Assembly: GCA_027625145.1 (NCBI GenBank)
Contig: JAQBXK010000015.1
Span: 1-42,547 of the forward strand
Direction of reading: 5' to 3'
DNA: 42,547 nt
Source: Pseudomonadota bacterium
GTDB lineage: Bacteria > Pseudomonadota > Alphaproteobacteria > Puniceispirillales > Marisalimonadaceae
Shown: one piece after another, positions 34,611 to 41,387 of the stretch
Layout of the letters: each line of letters begins with the position of its first letter
Position numbering within the stretch: the first letter of the stretch is position 1
Notes under the pieces: generated by a model
Databases searched by the model: none
Told to the model about the DNA's origin: nothing
What the model saw: the letters and a program-made list of their open reading frames with translations, nothing else
Made by a program: the position numbers and the translations under genes

Positions 34611-35429
34611 TTATCCATCTATCAATCTTTTAGTAATATCAACTTCTGTCTGAAGAAGCCTTGATACGCCAGTAAAAGCTTGCTGTGTTTTTAGCATATT
34701 TACCATTTCAGTAGTAATGTCCACGTTAGATCTTTCTAGAAAACCGGCCTCAATTTTACCAAATGAGCCACCCATTGGAGTTCCAAAAGCTGGTGCGCCT
34801 GCTTTAGCATTAAACTTATAACGATTATTTCCAACTGGACTTAATGCAGGCTCATTTGTAAAACTTGATAAAGCAATATTTCCAATAACAACTTCTGTAT
34901 CTAATCCATAAGTAGCAGTTATTTTACCTCTAGGATTAACATTTACATTAGAAAGGATAGATACTGTGGTATCTAAATTTACTCTTGTAGTAGGAATAAC
35001 TAGATTTTTGATAACACCTTCAGCAACAACCCCTTGAGCATCAGCCAGAAAACCCATTACGGCCATTCCATCATTAGTTATCACTTCTCCTTCAGCATTA
35101 ATATTAAAAGAACCATCTCGAGTGAAATATGGATCCTCAATGTTATCACCCTGCACTACTGTAAAGAAACCTTGACCTGTAACAGCAAGATCTAATGCGC
35201 CTCCAGTGGCTTGAAATGCTCCTTGGCTCATTTGTTGACGTGGTGCAGAAGTAGTTACTCCCATTCCAGAAAAACTATCTGGATCAGTGGAATTATGAAT
35301 AGAATAAATATGTTCAAAATTTGCTGTGCTTTTTTTAAACCCTGTACTATTTGCGTTTGCAATATTATTAGATACGATTCCCATTTCTTGAGAATTAGCA
35401 TTTAATGCGCTTTTTAAAATTGATAACAT
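34611..35429 (-). CDS. Second, short FlgE/FlgF-family hook-basal-body protein
   Basis: A 272-residue axial protein. The N-terminus is MLSILKSALNANSQEMGIVS with NNIANANSTGFKKSTANFEH (about 21-40). The centre has GGALDLAVTGQGFFTVVQGD (about 77-96) and FTRDGSFNINAEGEV. The C-terminus has ERSNVDITTEMVNMLKTQQA and ends in VDITKRLIDG. These motifs are closest to FlgE/FlgF; it is separate from the flgE, flgF and flgG of the main block. AGGAG precedes the ATG and a sigma-54-type promoter lies upstream. It could be an FlgF-like rod part or a hook cap/adapter. Confidence 0.88.
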   Translation of the reverse strand: MLSILKSALNANSQEMGIVSNNIANANSTGFKKSTANFEHIYSIHNSTDPDSFSGMGVTTSAPRQQMSQGAFQATGGALDLAVTGQGFFTVVQGDNIEDPYFTRDGSFNINAEGEVITNDGMAVMGFLADAQGVVAEGVIKNLVIPTTRVNLDTTVSILSNVNVNPRGKITATYGLDTEVVIGNIALSSFTNEPALSPVGNNRYKFNAKAGAPAFGTPMGGSFGKIEAGFLERSNVDITTEMVNMLKTQQAFTGVSRLLQTEVDITKRLIDG

Positions 35430-35455
35430 AAATATACTCCTATATAAATAATAGG

Positions 35456-35470
35456 AGCAATTATTATGCC
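35456..35470 (-). promoter_or_regulatory. Sigma-54 type promoter for the short hook-like gene
   Basis: The minus strand reads GGCATAATAATTGCT, with GG and GC correctly spaced and the same GGCAT core as the other sites. It lies 27 bases before the ATG. Confidence 0.7.
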
Positions 35471-35497
35471 ATTGATTTTTTTTTTTTTATTATAATA

Positions 35498-35524
35498 TAA
35501 ACAAACTTGATTAAATGACGTATA
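35498..35524 (+). promoter_or_regulatory. Sigma-28-like (or sigma-70) promoter for the NHLP-like gene
   Basis: TAAA, 15 bases, GACGTATA matches the window's sigma-28 pattern with classical spacing. The same stretch can also be read as a sigma-70 promoter (TAAACA, 17 bases, TATAAT), so the sigma factor cannot be decided from sequence alone. It lies 50 bases before the ATG at 35575. Confidence 0.5.
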
Positions 35525-35574
35525 ATTATTAATATTGATTAAATATATTAACCCTTTGGAGATAATTTTTTAAA

Positions 35575-35973
35575 ATGAAATCATTATCACAAAGCACTGA
35601 GTTAGTAAAAATTGATCAAAAAACTGCAAGTTTACCGATTAAATTTAATGAAAATGATATAAATAATGCTTTGAAGCTTGTTGAAAAAGATCTTTATTTA
35701 AAAGATAGAGAAGATGTAAAAAAGTTTCTACCTGACATATTAGGAAGAGTTTTAGCTAGAATTTGGATAGATTCAGACTTTAAAGAAAATTTTAAAAAAA
35801 ATCCTGCTTCTACATTATCTGAAAATGGTGTTTACTTACCTGATGACATGATATTGGAATTTCAAAAACCCAATTCAGATAGACCTAAAATTATAGTATA
35901 TGAAAAAAAAGCTAATTCTAAATTTAAGATTAGAGTTGTTCAGTTACAATTAGTAATGATTGCAGGAAGATAA
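35575..35973 (+). CDS. NHLP / nitrile-hydratase-alpha leader-like protein
   Basis: A 132-residue protein whose middle (about 57-108) resembles the nitrile-hydratase-alpha leader-peptide family used as RiPP leaders: LARIWIDSDFKENFKKNPAS, then TLSENGVYLPDDMILEFQKP and KIIVYEKK. The family pattern is A-W-D-F-L-P-A-L-E-G-P. After it comes a short basic tail, NSKFKIRVVQLQLVMIAGR, with no Cys, Ser or Thr core and no GG cleavage site, so it is not an obvious precursor. No nitrile hydratase metal motif is present. It is followed after 3 bases by a Sel1-like exported protein. The family call is by motif reading only. Confidence 0.65.
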   Translation: MKSLSQSTELVKIDQKTASLPIKFNENDINNALKLVEKDLYLKDREDVKKFLPDILGRVLARIWIDSDFKENFKKNPASTLSENGVYLPDDMILEFQKPNSDRPKIIVYEKKANSKFKIRVVQLQLVMIAGR

Positions 35974-35976
35974 AAG

Positions 35977-36600
35977 TTGTTAAACTTTTTGCCTATAAAA
36001 AAAAATAAAATTATTTATATATTTACATTTTTAATTTTCATTTTTCCACAATATTCTTCCGCAAATAATGAAGACATGTTGATCCAAAAAGTACATCAAC
36101 TTTTACAAGAAAAAAAATTCACTGAAAGTATAGATACACTTAATGAATTATCTCAAAATAATAACATAGAAGCTCAACTGCTTTACTCTAAAATACTATT
36201 TGCAGGAAATATAGTTCCTCAAGATTTTAATCAGTCCTATTTTTGGGCTAATTTGGCGCTTCTTGGTGGACTAAAAAAATCTTCCCCATTAATAGAAATG
36301 TTAAATAATTATTTAACAGAAAAACAAATTGAAGAAATAAAAGAAAACATTAAAATATTTTTAGAAAAAAGAGCCTTTAATAATGATAAAAGAGCTATAA
36401 TACAAATTGCTAAATTCTATGAAACTTACATGGATCCCCCTGATATTTTTAATTCTTATTCCTGGTATAGCGTAGCAGTTGCCAAAGGAATAAAGAGTGC
36501 TGCAAAAAAAAGAGATGAACTTTTAGACCAAATAGATCAAAAAAAATTACTTGAGGCTCAAGAATTATCAAATAAAATTTTTAAAAAAATTCAAAATTAA
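35977..36600 (+). CDS. Exported Sel1/TPR-repeat-like protein
   Basis: A 207-residue protein with a signal peptide (about 8-30, ending SSA). Sel1-like helical repeats follow (NIEAQLLYSKILFAGNIVPQ about 63-82 with DFNQSYFWANLALLGG; RAIIQIAKFYETYMDPPDIF with NSYSWYSVAVAKGIKSA). The start is TTG at 35977; AGGA at the end of the preceding gene gives the ribosome site, so translation is coupled. Sel1 proteins are usually adaptors; this one would act in the periplasm. Confidence 0.75.
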   Translation: MLNFLPIKKNKIIYIFTFLIFIFPQYSSANNEDMLIQKVHQLLQEKKFTESIDTLNELSQNNNIEAQLLYSKILFAGNIVPQDFNQSYFWANLALLGGLKKSSPLIEMLNNYLTEKQIEEIKENIKIFLEKRAFNNDKRAIIQIAKFYETYMDPPDIFNSYSWYSVAVAKGIKSAAKKRDELLDQIDQKKLLEAQELSNKIFKKIQN

Positions 36601-36611
36601 TGGAGGTTAAT

Positions 36612-36797
36612 ATGAAGTATAAAGTTCATTGGTTAATTGATGGAGTAATTGAAATAGAAGCAGATAATATTGAGTTTGCTGAAAAAACTATTAAAGATAA
36701 AATAGAACAATTTATCAAAGATAATTCAGACTTTTATGAAGAAATGGGTGCAAAAGCAGTTCAAGGACAAGCGTATTTGCCAGGTAAAGATGAATAA
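36612..36797 (+). CDS. Small conserved-looking acidic protein
   Basis: 61 residues from the ATG at 36612, which has a strong GGAGG 5 bases upstream. An ATG at 36600 overlapping the previous stop would give four more residues but has no ribosome site of its own. The protein is probably a small alpha/beta fold: MKYKVHWLIDGVIEIEADNI, a helix with alternating charges, then EEMGAKAVQGQAYLPGKDE. I do not recognise the family. It has no signal peptide. Confidence 0.75.
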   Translation: MKYKVHWLIDGVIEIEADNIEFAEKTIKDKIEQFIKDNSDFYEEMGAKAVQGQAYLPGKDE

Positions 36798-36821
36798 ATA
36801 ATTTACAGAGGATAAATAACA

Positions 36822-37109
36822 GTGACTTGTCAAAATAAAAATTGTTTAATTGTAATTTTATTTTTTATATTAATTCCTTTTCATAGCTTTGCTAGTGGAA
36901 AAATTTATGGAAAATCTAAAACTTTATCTAAAAATTACATAAAATATGAAAAATGTAGCTTAAGAAAAACTGAGGAAAACGTAAAAGATGGTGATAAAGA
37001 TGGTTATAAATGTATATATAAAAGACAACTTATAGGTAAAGATGTAACCATATTTCAGCCTTCAAGTGCCTGTTTAAAGTCATTTAAATGTAAAAGAGAA
37101 AATCAATAA
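36822..37109 (+). CDS. Small exported cysteine-containing protein
   Basis: A 95-residue protein with a signal peptide (about 1-24, FFILIPFHSFAS). The mature part is basic and has four cysteines (KYEKCS, YKCIYK, SACLKSFKCK), suggesting two disulfides in the periplasm. The start is GTG at 36822 with AGAGGA about 10 bases upstream. Same strand and close spacing to the three genes before it. Family not recognised. Confidence 0.65.
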   Translation: MTCQNKNCLIVILFFILIPFHSFASGKIYGKSKTLSKNYIKYEKCSLRKTEENVKDGDKDGYKCIYKRQLIGKDVTIFQPSSACLKSFKCKRENQ

Positions 37110-37251
37110 ACTTTAAAATAAGCTCTAATTTAAAACTATATGTTTGTCAGACAGTAATAAAAAACACTATATGTTGTATTAAATTCAAAAAATATTCAAT
37201 ATTATCAATTATTTATAGTATCTACTTAAAAAATACTTTAAAATCTAAATC
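37110..37251 (+). other. Intergenic leader before the coiled-coil/ParA pair
   Basis: 142 AT-rich bases. TAAA at 37131 is followed after 15 bases by GACAGTAA at 37150, a weak sigma-28 resemblance that lacks the CG core. No terminator hairpin was seen. Confidence 0.3.
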
Positions 37252-37611
37252 ATGGATAATTATGAAATTAAAATTCTTAAAAGAAATGGTAATTGGGAAA
37301 AGAGTAATCAAAAAGTGCAACCCATCAATTCAAAAAAGAAAATTGAAAAACAAAAAATAAATACAGAAATTGAAAATACTTCAAATGAAAATTTGGATTT
37401 TCTAAAATCAATACATCAAGTAAATTTAATTATTGATAAATTAGAAATTTTAGAAAATGATAAAAACAATCTCATAACTGATTTATTACAGTATGAAAAA
37501 ATCTTTATATCAAAAAAAAATATTGCAGAACAAAAACAATCTCAAATTTCAAAAGAAATAGAAATGTTTGACAAAACAATTAACGTAATTAAAAATTTAA
37601 AAGAATTTTAA
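37252..37611 (+). CDS. Unknown coiled-coil protein, partner of the ParA-like gene
   Basis: A 119-residue, Lys/Asn/Glu-rich soluble protein. The N-terminal 50 residues look disordered and basic. From about residue 50 a long helix follows (LDFLKSIHQVNLIIDKLEIL; FDKTINVIKNLKEF). No DNA-binding motif is visible. It ends 14 bases before the ParA-like gene, and cotranscription suggests a partner or regulator of that ATPase. Confidence 0.7.
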   Translation: MDNYEIKILKRNGNWEKSNQKVQPINSKKKIEKQKINTEIENTSNENLDFLKSIHQVNLIIDKLEILENDKNNLITDLLQYEKIFISKKNIAEQKQSQISKEIEMFDKTINVIKNLKEF

Positions 37612-37625
37612 TTTAGGAAATTTAA

Positions 37626-38393
37626 ATGCCAACTGTATCAAATAAAAATGAAGCTAAATCTATTTTCGTTGCTAATGTTAAAGGAGGCGTTGGAAAAAGC
37701 ACCTTAACCATAATGTTAGCTAGAGCTCTTGCTTTAGTAATGCCCTCTCAAAAAATTACAGTCATAGACACTGATTTACAAAGAACAACAACGGAATTTT
37801 TAACTCTTAGTAATCCAGAAATCAATATTGAATTTCTTCCTATAACACCAGCTTTTGAAAATACCAATATATCGCTTGTTCAACAGTTTATTAGACAAAA
37901 TGAATTTAGACCAGGTCACGTTGTAATAATAGATACTCCAGCGGGTTCTTCTCAAAGACTCTGGAATTTAGTAGGAGAAAGTTACGCTGTATTAGTTCCA
38001 ACTACATTAAGTAATGCTGACCTTGCACCTACAGAAAACTTTATAAGAAGCATTGATAAAGTTAAACTAAGATATAATAAAAATCTACCTCACTTAATAG
38101 TATGCCCTAACAAAGTACCATTTGGTCAAAAAGATTTCTCAATGATGTCAAATCGCCTTAACAACCATGATGTAGTAATTGGACCTACTATCAGAGATTT
38201 AGCAAGCGTTAGACATTTCTATAATGGCCAATACAATAAATGGGATAACGAATCTAATCAAAATGCTCAAGATGATTTTAAACAGTTTGGAGATTTTGTA
38301 ACCAAATATATTATAAATGGTGAACTTGATAAAATATATAACAAAGAAAAATTAACTAAAAATATCATCCCATTTGAAAAGGCAAGTAAGTAA
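37626..38393 (+). CDS. Orphan ParA/MinD-family ATPase
   Basis: A 255-residue P-loop ATPase. Deviant Walker A VANVKGGVGKSTLTIMLARA (about 15-34), IDTDLQRTTTEF (Walker A') and HVVIIDTPAGSSQRLWNL (Walker B) are all present. No ParB gene or parS-like repeat is seen nearby, so it is not a normal plasmid or chromosome partition locus. Orphan ParAs position chemoreceptor arrays, flagella or other cargo; its place next to the flagellar region makes such a role possible, without proof. FlhG is a separate gene here. Confidence 0.85.
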   Translation: MPTVSNKNEAKSIFVANVKGGVGKSTLTIMLARALALVMPSQKITVIDTDLQRTTTEFLTLSNPEINIEFLPITPAFENTNISLVQQFIRQNEFRPGHVVIIDTPAGSSQRLWNLVGESYAVLVPTTLSNADLAPTENFIRSIDKVKLRYNKNLPHLIVCPNKVPFGQKDFSMMSNRLNNHDVVIGPTIRDLASVRHFYNGQYNKWDNESNQNAQDDFKQFGDFVTKYIINGELDKIYNKEKLTKNIIPFEKASK

Positions 38394-38397
38394 ATAA

Positions 38398-38577
38398 TTA
38401 GGCTATTAATCTTTCACCTAATTGCTTAACCCATTTTTCCGTAGGAATATATGGGAATAAGTTTTCTTTATTTTTTGTAGGATCATTTTTTTTTACAATA
38501 ATATTATTTACATACATATTATCATTATGACTTTTTTCATCATTTACGCTTGAAATCATATTTAGTAAGTTATCCAT
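38398..38577 (-). CDS. Possible small protein, convergent with the ParA-like gene
   Basis: An open frame of 59 codons from an ATG at 38577. It ends in ENLFPYIPTEKWVKQLGERL followed by IA, which looks protein-like. The frame stays open about 35 codons further upstream (FYDIIKQSFINDVNNYMDNL spans the ATG) but has no normal start there. No ribosome site is seen at the ATG. It may be a real small gene, or the 3' remnant of a longer gene. It fills most of the gap between 38393 and 38665. Confidence 0.4.
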   Translation of the reverse strand: MDNLLNMISSVNDEKSHNDNMYVNNIIVKKNDPTKNKENLFPYIPTEKWVKQLGERLIA

Positions 38578-38664
38578 ATAATTATTTACGTCATTAATAA
38601 AACTTTGTTTAATTATGTCGTAAAAATTTATATTAAAATCTTTTAAAAATAAGGATAATATATA

Positions 38665-38865
38665 ATGAAAGATGAAAATGAATTACTAAAACAGTTAGAG
38701 AAAACTCTTTGCGATTTTTCTAATTATGAAAAACCTATAATAACCAATAACGGAGACATATTAATAAAGAATACAACAAATATAATATTAGAAAAAAAGG
38801 ATTCTATCTTAACAAATGTTTTTAAACAAATGATAGCAAACGATATAAAAAAAAACAGGGTTTAA
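38665..38865 (+). CDS. Small hypothetical protein
   Basis: A 66-residue helical, charged protein (ENELLKQLEKTLCDFSNYEK near the start). AAGGA lies 9 bases before the ATG. Its last codons and stop form one arm of the hairpin at 38852-38880. No family recognised. Confidence 0.6.
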   Translation: MKDENELLKQLEKTLCDFSNYEKPIITNNGDILIKNTTNIILEKKDSILTNVFKQMIANDIKKNRV

Positions 38866-38880
38866 AATAAACCCTGTTTT
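38852..38880. terminator. Bidirectional intrinsic terminator
   Basis: A perfect 13-bp stem (AAAACAGGGTTTA / TAAACCCTGTTTT) with a 3-base loop. Minus-strand transcripts meet a run of nine T directly after the CCCTG arm. Plus-strand transcripts meet TTTTGTATTTTTT. It serves the 26-codon gene at 38905-38985 and the convergent plus-strand gene. Confidence 0.85.
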
Positions 38881-38904
38881 GTATTTTTTGAAAATATTAG
38901 ACCT

Positions 38905-38985
38905 TTAGTGAGAACAATTTGCCAAAGGCTGCTCTGACAAAATTAATATCCCATGGTAAAAACTTTCTTTAAAAATACTAGACAT
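38905..38985 (-). CDS. 26-residue peptide gene with a near-ideal Shine-Dalgarno
   Basis: The minus strand reads AAAAGGAGGTGATCTG then ATG; AAGGAGGTGATC is complementary to the whole anti-Shine-Dalgarno end of 16S rRNA. The peptide starts MSSIFKESFYHGILILSEQP and ends LANCSH, then TAA. A strong intrinsic terminator follows 25 bases later. Ribosome site, short frame and terminator together make a complete miniature gene. It has a hydrophobic middle and one Cys, and I do not recognise it. It is divergent from the cNMP-binding gene. Confidence 0.65.
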   Translation of the reverse strand: MSSIFKESFYHGILILSEQPLANCSH

Positions 38986-39119
38986 CAGATCACCTCCTTT
39001 TCATTTGTTAATGTTGTTATTATTTTACCATTTAAAAAATAATAAAAAAGATAAATTTTAAAAAAAACTTATTTATTTTAAAGAAATGCCTTATTATAGT
39101 AATAGAAAGAATATCATTT

Positions 39120-39509
39120 ATGAAAAAAAATAATTTAGAAACAAAAACTTATAAAGCTGGAGAAACTATCTATTCTCATAATGATAAAGCTGAATTCATT
39201 TTTTTAATACATAGTGGAAAAGTTCGAATTGAGTCTAAACATGGCCTAGAATTAGGTGTCCTAGAAACTGGAGAAATATTTGGTGAAGTTGGGCATATAA
39301 TAGAATCACCAAGAACTGTTTCAGCAATAGCTGTAACAAATTCATTAATTAAAATAATTGATGAAAAAACTGTTAAACAAAAAATGAATACTGCAGACCC
39401 CGTTTTAGCCGCAATAATAAGAGGCCTGTCCTTAAGAATAGGTGATGCTAATGCTCTTGCCGAGAAGCATTGGCTAGAATTAAGCTTATATAAATCACTA
39501 GCCAAATAA
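39120..39509 (+). CDS. Stand-alone cyclic-nucleotide-binding domain protein
   Basis: 129 residues forming one cNMP-binding beta-roll: YKAGETIYSHNDKAEFIFLI (about 11-30), SGKVRIES, and the phosphate-binding cassette GEIFGEVGHIIESPRTVSAI (about 51-70) with the family Glu and Arg. There is no helix-turn-helix, so it is not a CRP/FNR regulator. It probably senses cAMP or cGMP, or is a structural relative. It is followed after 31 bases by a FliL-like gene. Confidence 0.82.
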   Translation: MKKNNLETKTYKAGETIYSHNDKAEFIFLIHSGKVRIESKHGLELGVLETGEIFGEVGHIIESPRTVSAIAVTNSLIKIIDEKTVKQKMNTADPVLAAIIRGLSLRIGDANALAEKHWLELSLYKSLAK

Positions 39510-39540
39510 AACTTGTTATTATTTTTGGATTAAAGAAGAA

Positions 39541-40122
39541 ATGTTTATGGCTGCAAAAAACAAAAAGTTAATTATTTATTTAATAGCGGCTTTCACATCT
39601 ATTCTAACATTTATTTTTTTTATAATTGCAAATGAAGTAATGGAAGAAAAAAAAGAAATTAAAAACGAAAAAAATATTTATGAAATAGCAAAAGAAGAAG
39701 CTATAAAAATTGGACGATTAGAACCTGAAATAAAAGAAAAAATCCAAGAAATCGGGCCTGATGGAAAACTTATAATTCCTTCAATAACATATAGTGACAT
39801 AGGTGGAATGGGTGATAATTCTAATAGAAGTTTTCGGACAAATATCTCAAATTCAAATTCTTTCATAAGCTTTGACTTAGCTTTTTCATCTTATAAAGGA
39901 GAACAATTGACAGATTATCTAACAGATTATGATTCAGATTTTAGAAACATTGTATATTCTGAAATTGCTAAAAGAAAACCTTCTGATTTCAACGGAAGTA
40001 AAGGTAAGAAATCATTGCTGGATGATATCAAAGAACAATTCAACTCTTATCTTTTAAAAAAAGACTTAGATCCAATTATTTTTGGAGTTCATTATAAAGT
40101 TTTTGCTATTACAGAAAGATGA
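39541..40122 (+). CDS. FliL-like membrane protein
   Basis: A 193-residue protein with one N-terminal membrane helix (about 10-28), a charged periplasmic linker and a C-terminal FliL-like domain (FISFDLAFSSYKGEQLTDYL about 107-126; FRNIVYSEIAKRKPSDFNG; LLDDIKEQFNSYLLKKDLDP). FliL stabilises the stator around the motor. It is longer than enteric FliL (about 154) and lacks the usual C-terminal phrase, so it may be a paralogue. ATG 39547 is an equally good start. It follows a cNMP-binding gene. Confidence 0.65.
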   Translation: MFMAAKNKKLIIYLIAAFTSILTFIFFIIANEVMEEKKEIKNEKNIYEIAKEEAIKIGRLEPEIKEKIQEIGPDGKLIIPSITYSDIGGMGDNSNRSFRTNISNSNSFISFDLAFSSYKGEQLTDYLTDYDSDFRNIVYSEIAKRKPSDFNGSKGKKSLLDDIKEQFNSYLLKKDLDPIIFGVHYKVFAITER

Positions 40123-40125
40123 TTA

Positions 40126-41352
40126 TTAAATAAACTGATTGTAATCTATAGAATTGTTTTTATTTATTTTGTTAGTAACTTCTGGCAATGGGTATTTTAA
40201 TCCTGTGGCGCAATTAAAAAGCACAACTTTATCATCAAGTGAAATCAAACCATCTAATAATGACTTTTCATAAGCAACCATAGTTGCTGCACCTTCAGGA
40301 CATAAAAAGCATCCATCCGTAGAAGCCACTCTATCTCTAGCCTCCATTATATCTTCATCTGACACAGAGATAGCAAATCCATTACTTTCACGAACAGCTC
40401 TAATAATAAGAAAGTCACCAACAGCAACAGGAACTCTTATTCCAGCAGCTTTTGTATAAGCGTTTTCCCAAACTGGTGCGTGTTCATCACCCAATTTCCA
40501 AGCCTTAACAATCGGTGCGCAGCCATCAGCTTGAACTGCAATCATTCTTGGAAGTTTTCCTTTAATCCAGCCTAGCTCCTTTAATTCAGCAAAAGCCTTC
40601 CACATTCCAATCAACCCTGTTCCACCTCCAGTTGGATAAAAAATAACGTCTGGTAACTCCCAATTGAATTGTTCTGCCAACTCAAGCCCCATTGTTTTCT
40701 TTCCTTCAATTCTGTATGGTTCCTTTAATGTAGATATATCAAACCAACCTACCTTTTCTTTTCCTTCTCCTACTATCTTTCCACAGTCATTAATTAATCC
40801 ATTTACAAGAAATGTTTCGCCACCAAGGGATTGAATTTCTCTAACATTAATATCAGGAGTGTCATCTGGACAAAAAACTGTTGAACGAATTCCTGCCTTA
40901 GTTGCGTAAGCTGCCATAGCAGCCCCTGCATTTCCATTGGTAGGAATGGCAAGGTGATTTAATTTAAATTGTTTGGCCATTGATACAGCTAAACACAAAC
41001 CTCTAGCTTTAAAGGACCCTGTAGGCAAACGTCCTTCATCTTTTATTAAAACTTCTCCTTTATTATTTTTGTTATATTTTGTTGAATTTTCTAACTTTAT
41101 TAAAGGAGTAATTATCTCACCAAGTGTTACTCTATTTTCAGGATCGGCAACAGGTAATAGAGGAGCATATCTCCACAAACCATTCACTTTTGAATTAGAT
41201 ATATCATTTCTAGAAACTTCTTTTTTTAACTTTTCTAGATTATATCTAACTAGTAAAGGTCTTCCAGCATCTGACAAACCATGTATTTTATTTGCTTCGT
41301 ATTTTTTGCCTGTTATTGAACATTCTAAATGGCTTACATAACTTTGTGTCAT
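40126..41352 (-). CDS. Threonine-synthase-family PLP-dependent enzyme
   Basis: A 408-residue fold-type II PLP enzyme. Motifs are the N-terminal HLECSITGKKYEANKIHGLS (about 8-27) and PLLVRYNLEKLKKEV. The PLP lysine lies in RLPTGSFKARGLCLAVSMAK (about 108-127). The phosphate loop is PTGGGTGLIGMWKAF (about 240-254). Threonine synthase (O-phosphohomoserine to threonine) usually has SFKDRG; here it is SFKARG, and the zinc-ribbon-like N-terminus keeps only one Cys. A different substrate is therefore possible. AGGA precedes the ATG; it lies 35 bases after the dehydrogenase gene and is probably cotranscribed. Confidence 0.82.
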   Translation of the reverse strand: MTQSYVSHLECSITGKKYEANKIHGLSDAGRPLLVRYNLEKLKKEVSRNDISNSKVNGLWRYAPLLPVADPENRVTLGEIITPLIKLENSTKYNKNNKGEVLIKDEGRLPTGSFKARGLCLAVSMAKQFKLNHLAIPTNGNAGAAMAAYATKAGIRSTVFCPDDTPDINVREIQSLGGETFLVNGLINDCGKIVGEGKEKVGWFDISTLKEPYRIEGKKTMGLELAEQFNWELPDVIFYPTGGGTGLIGMWKAFAELKELGWIKGKLPRMIAVQADGCAPIVKAWKLGDEHAPVWENAYTKAAGIRVPVAVGDFLIIRAVRESNGFAISVSDEDIMEARDRVASTDGCFLCPEGAATMVAYEKSLLDGLISLDDKVVLFNCATGLKYPLPEVTNKINKNNSIDYNQFI

Positions 41353-41387
41353 AAATTATTCCTATCAGTTTAAAATTATATCAATAT

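Noticed and set aside
37131-37157. TAAA-N15-GACAGTAA before the coiled-coil gene as a sigma-28 promoter
   Set aside because: It lacks the CG core common to the other sites and would leave a leader of about 100 bases.
38986-38998. Plus-strand match to the end of 16S rRNA (GATCACCTCCTTT)
   Set aside because: The flanks do not resemble 16S rRNA, and the minus strand explains it as a Shine-Dalgarno 7 bases before a short frame.
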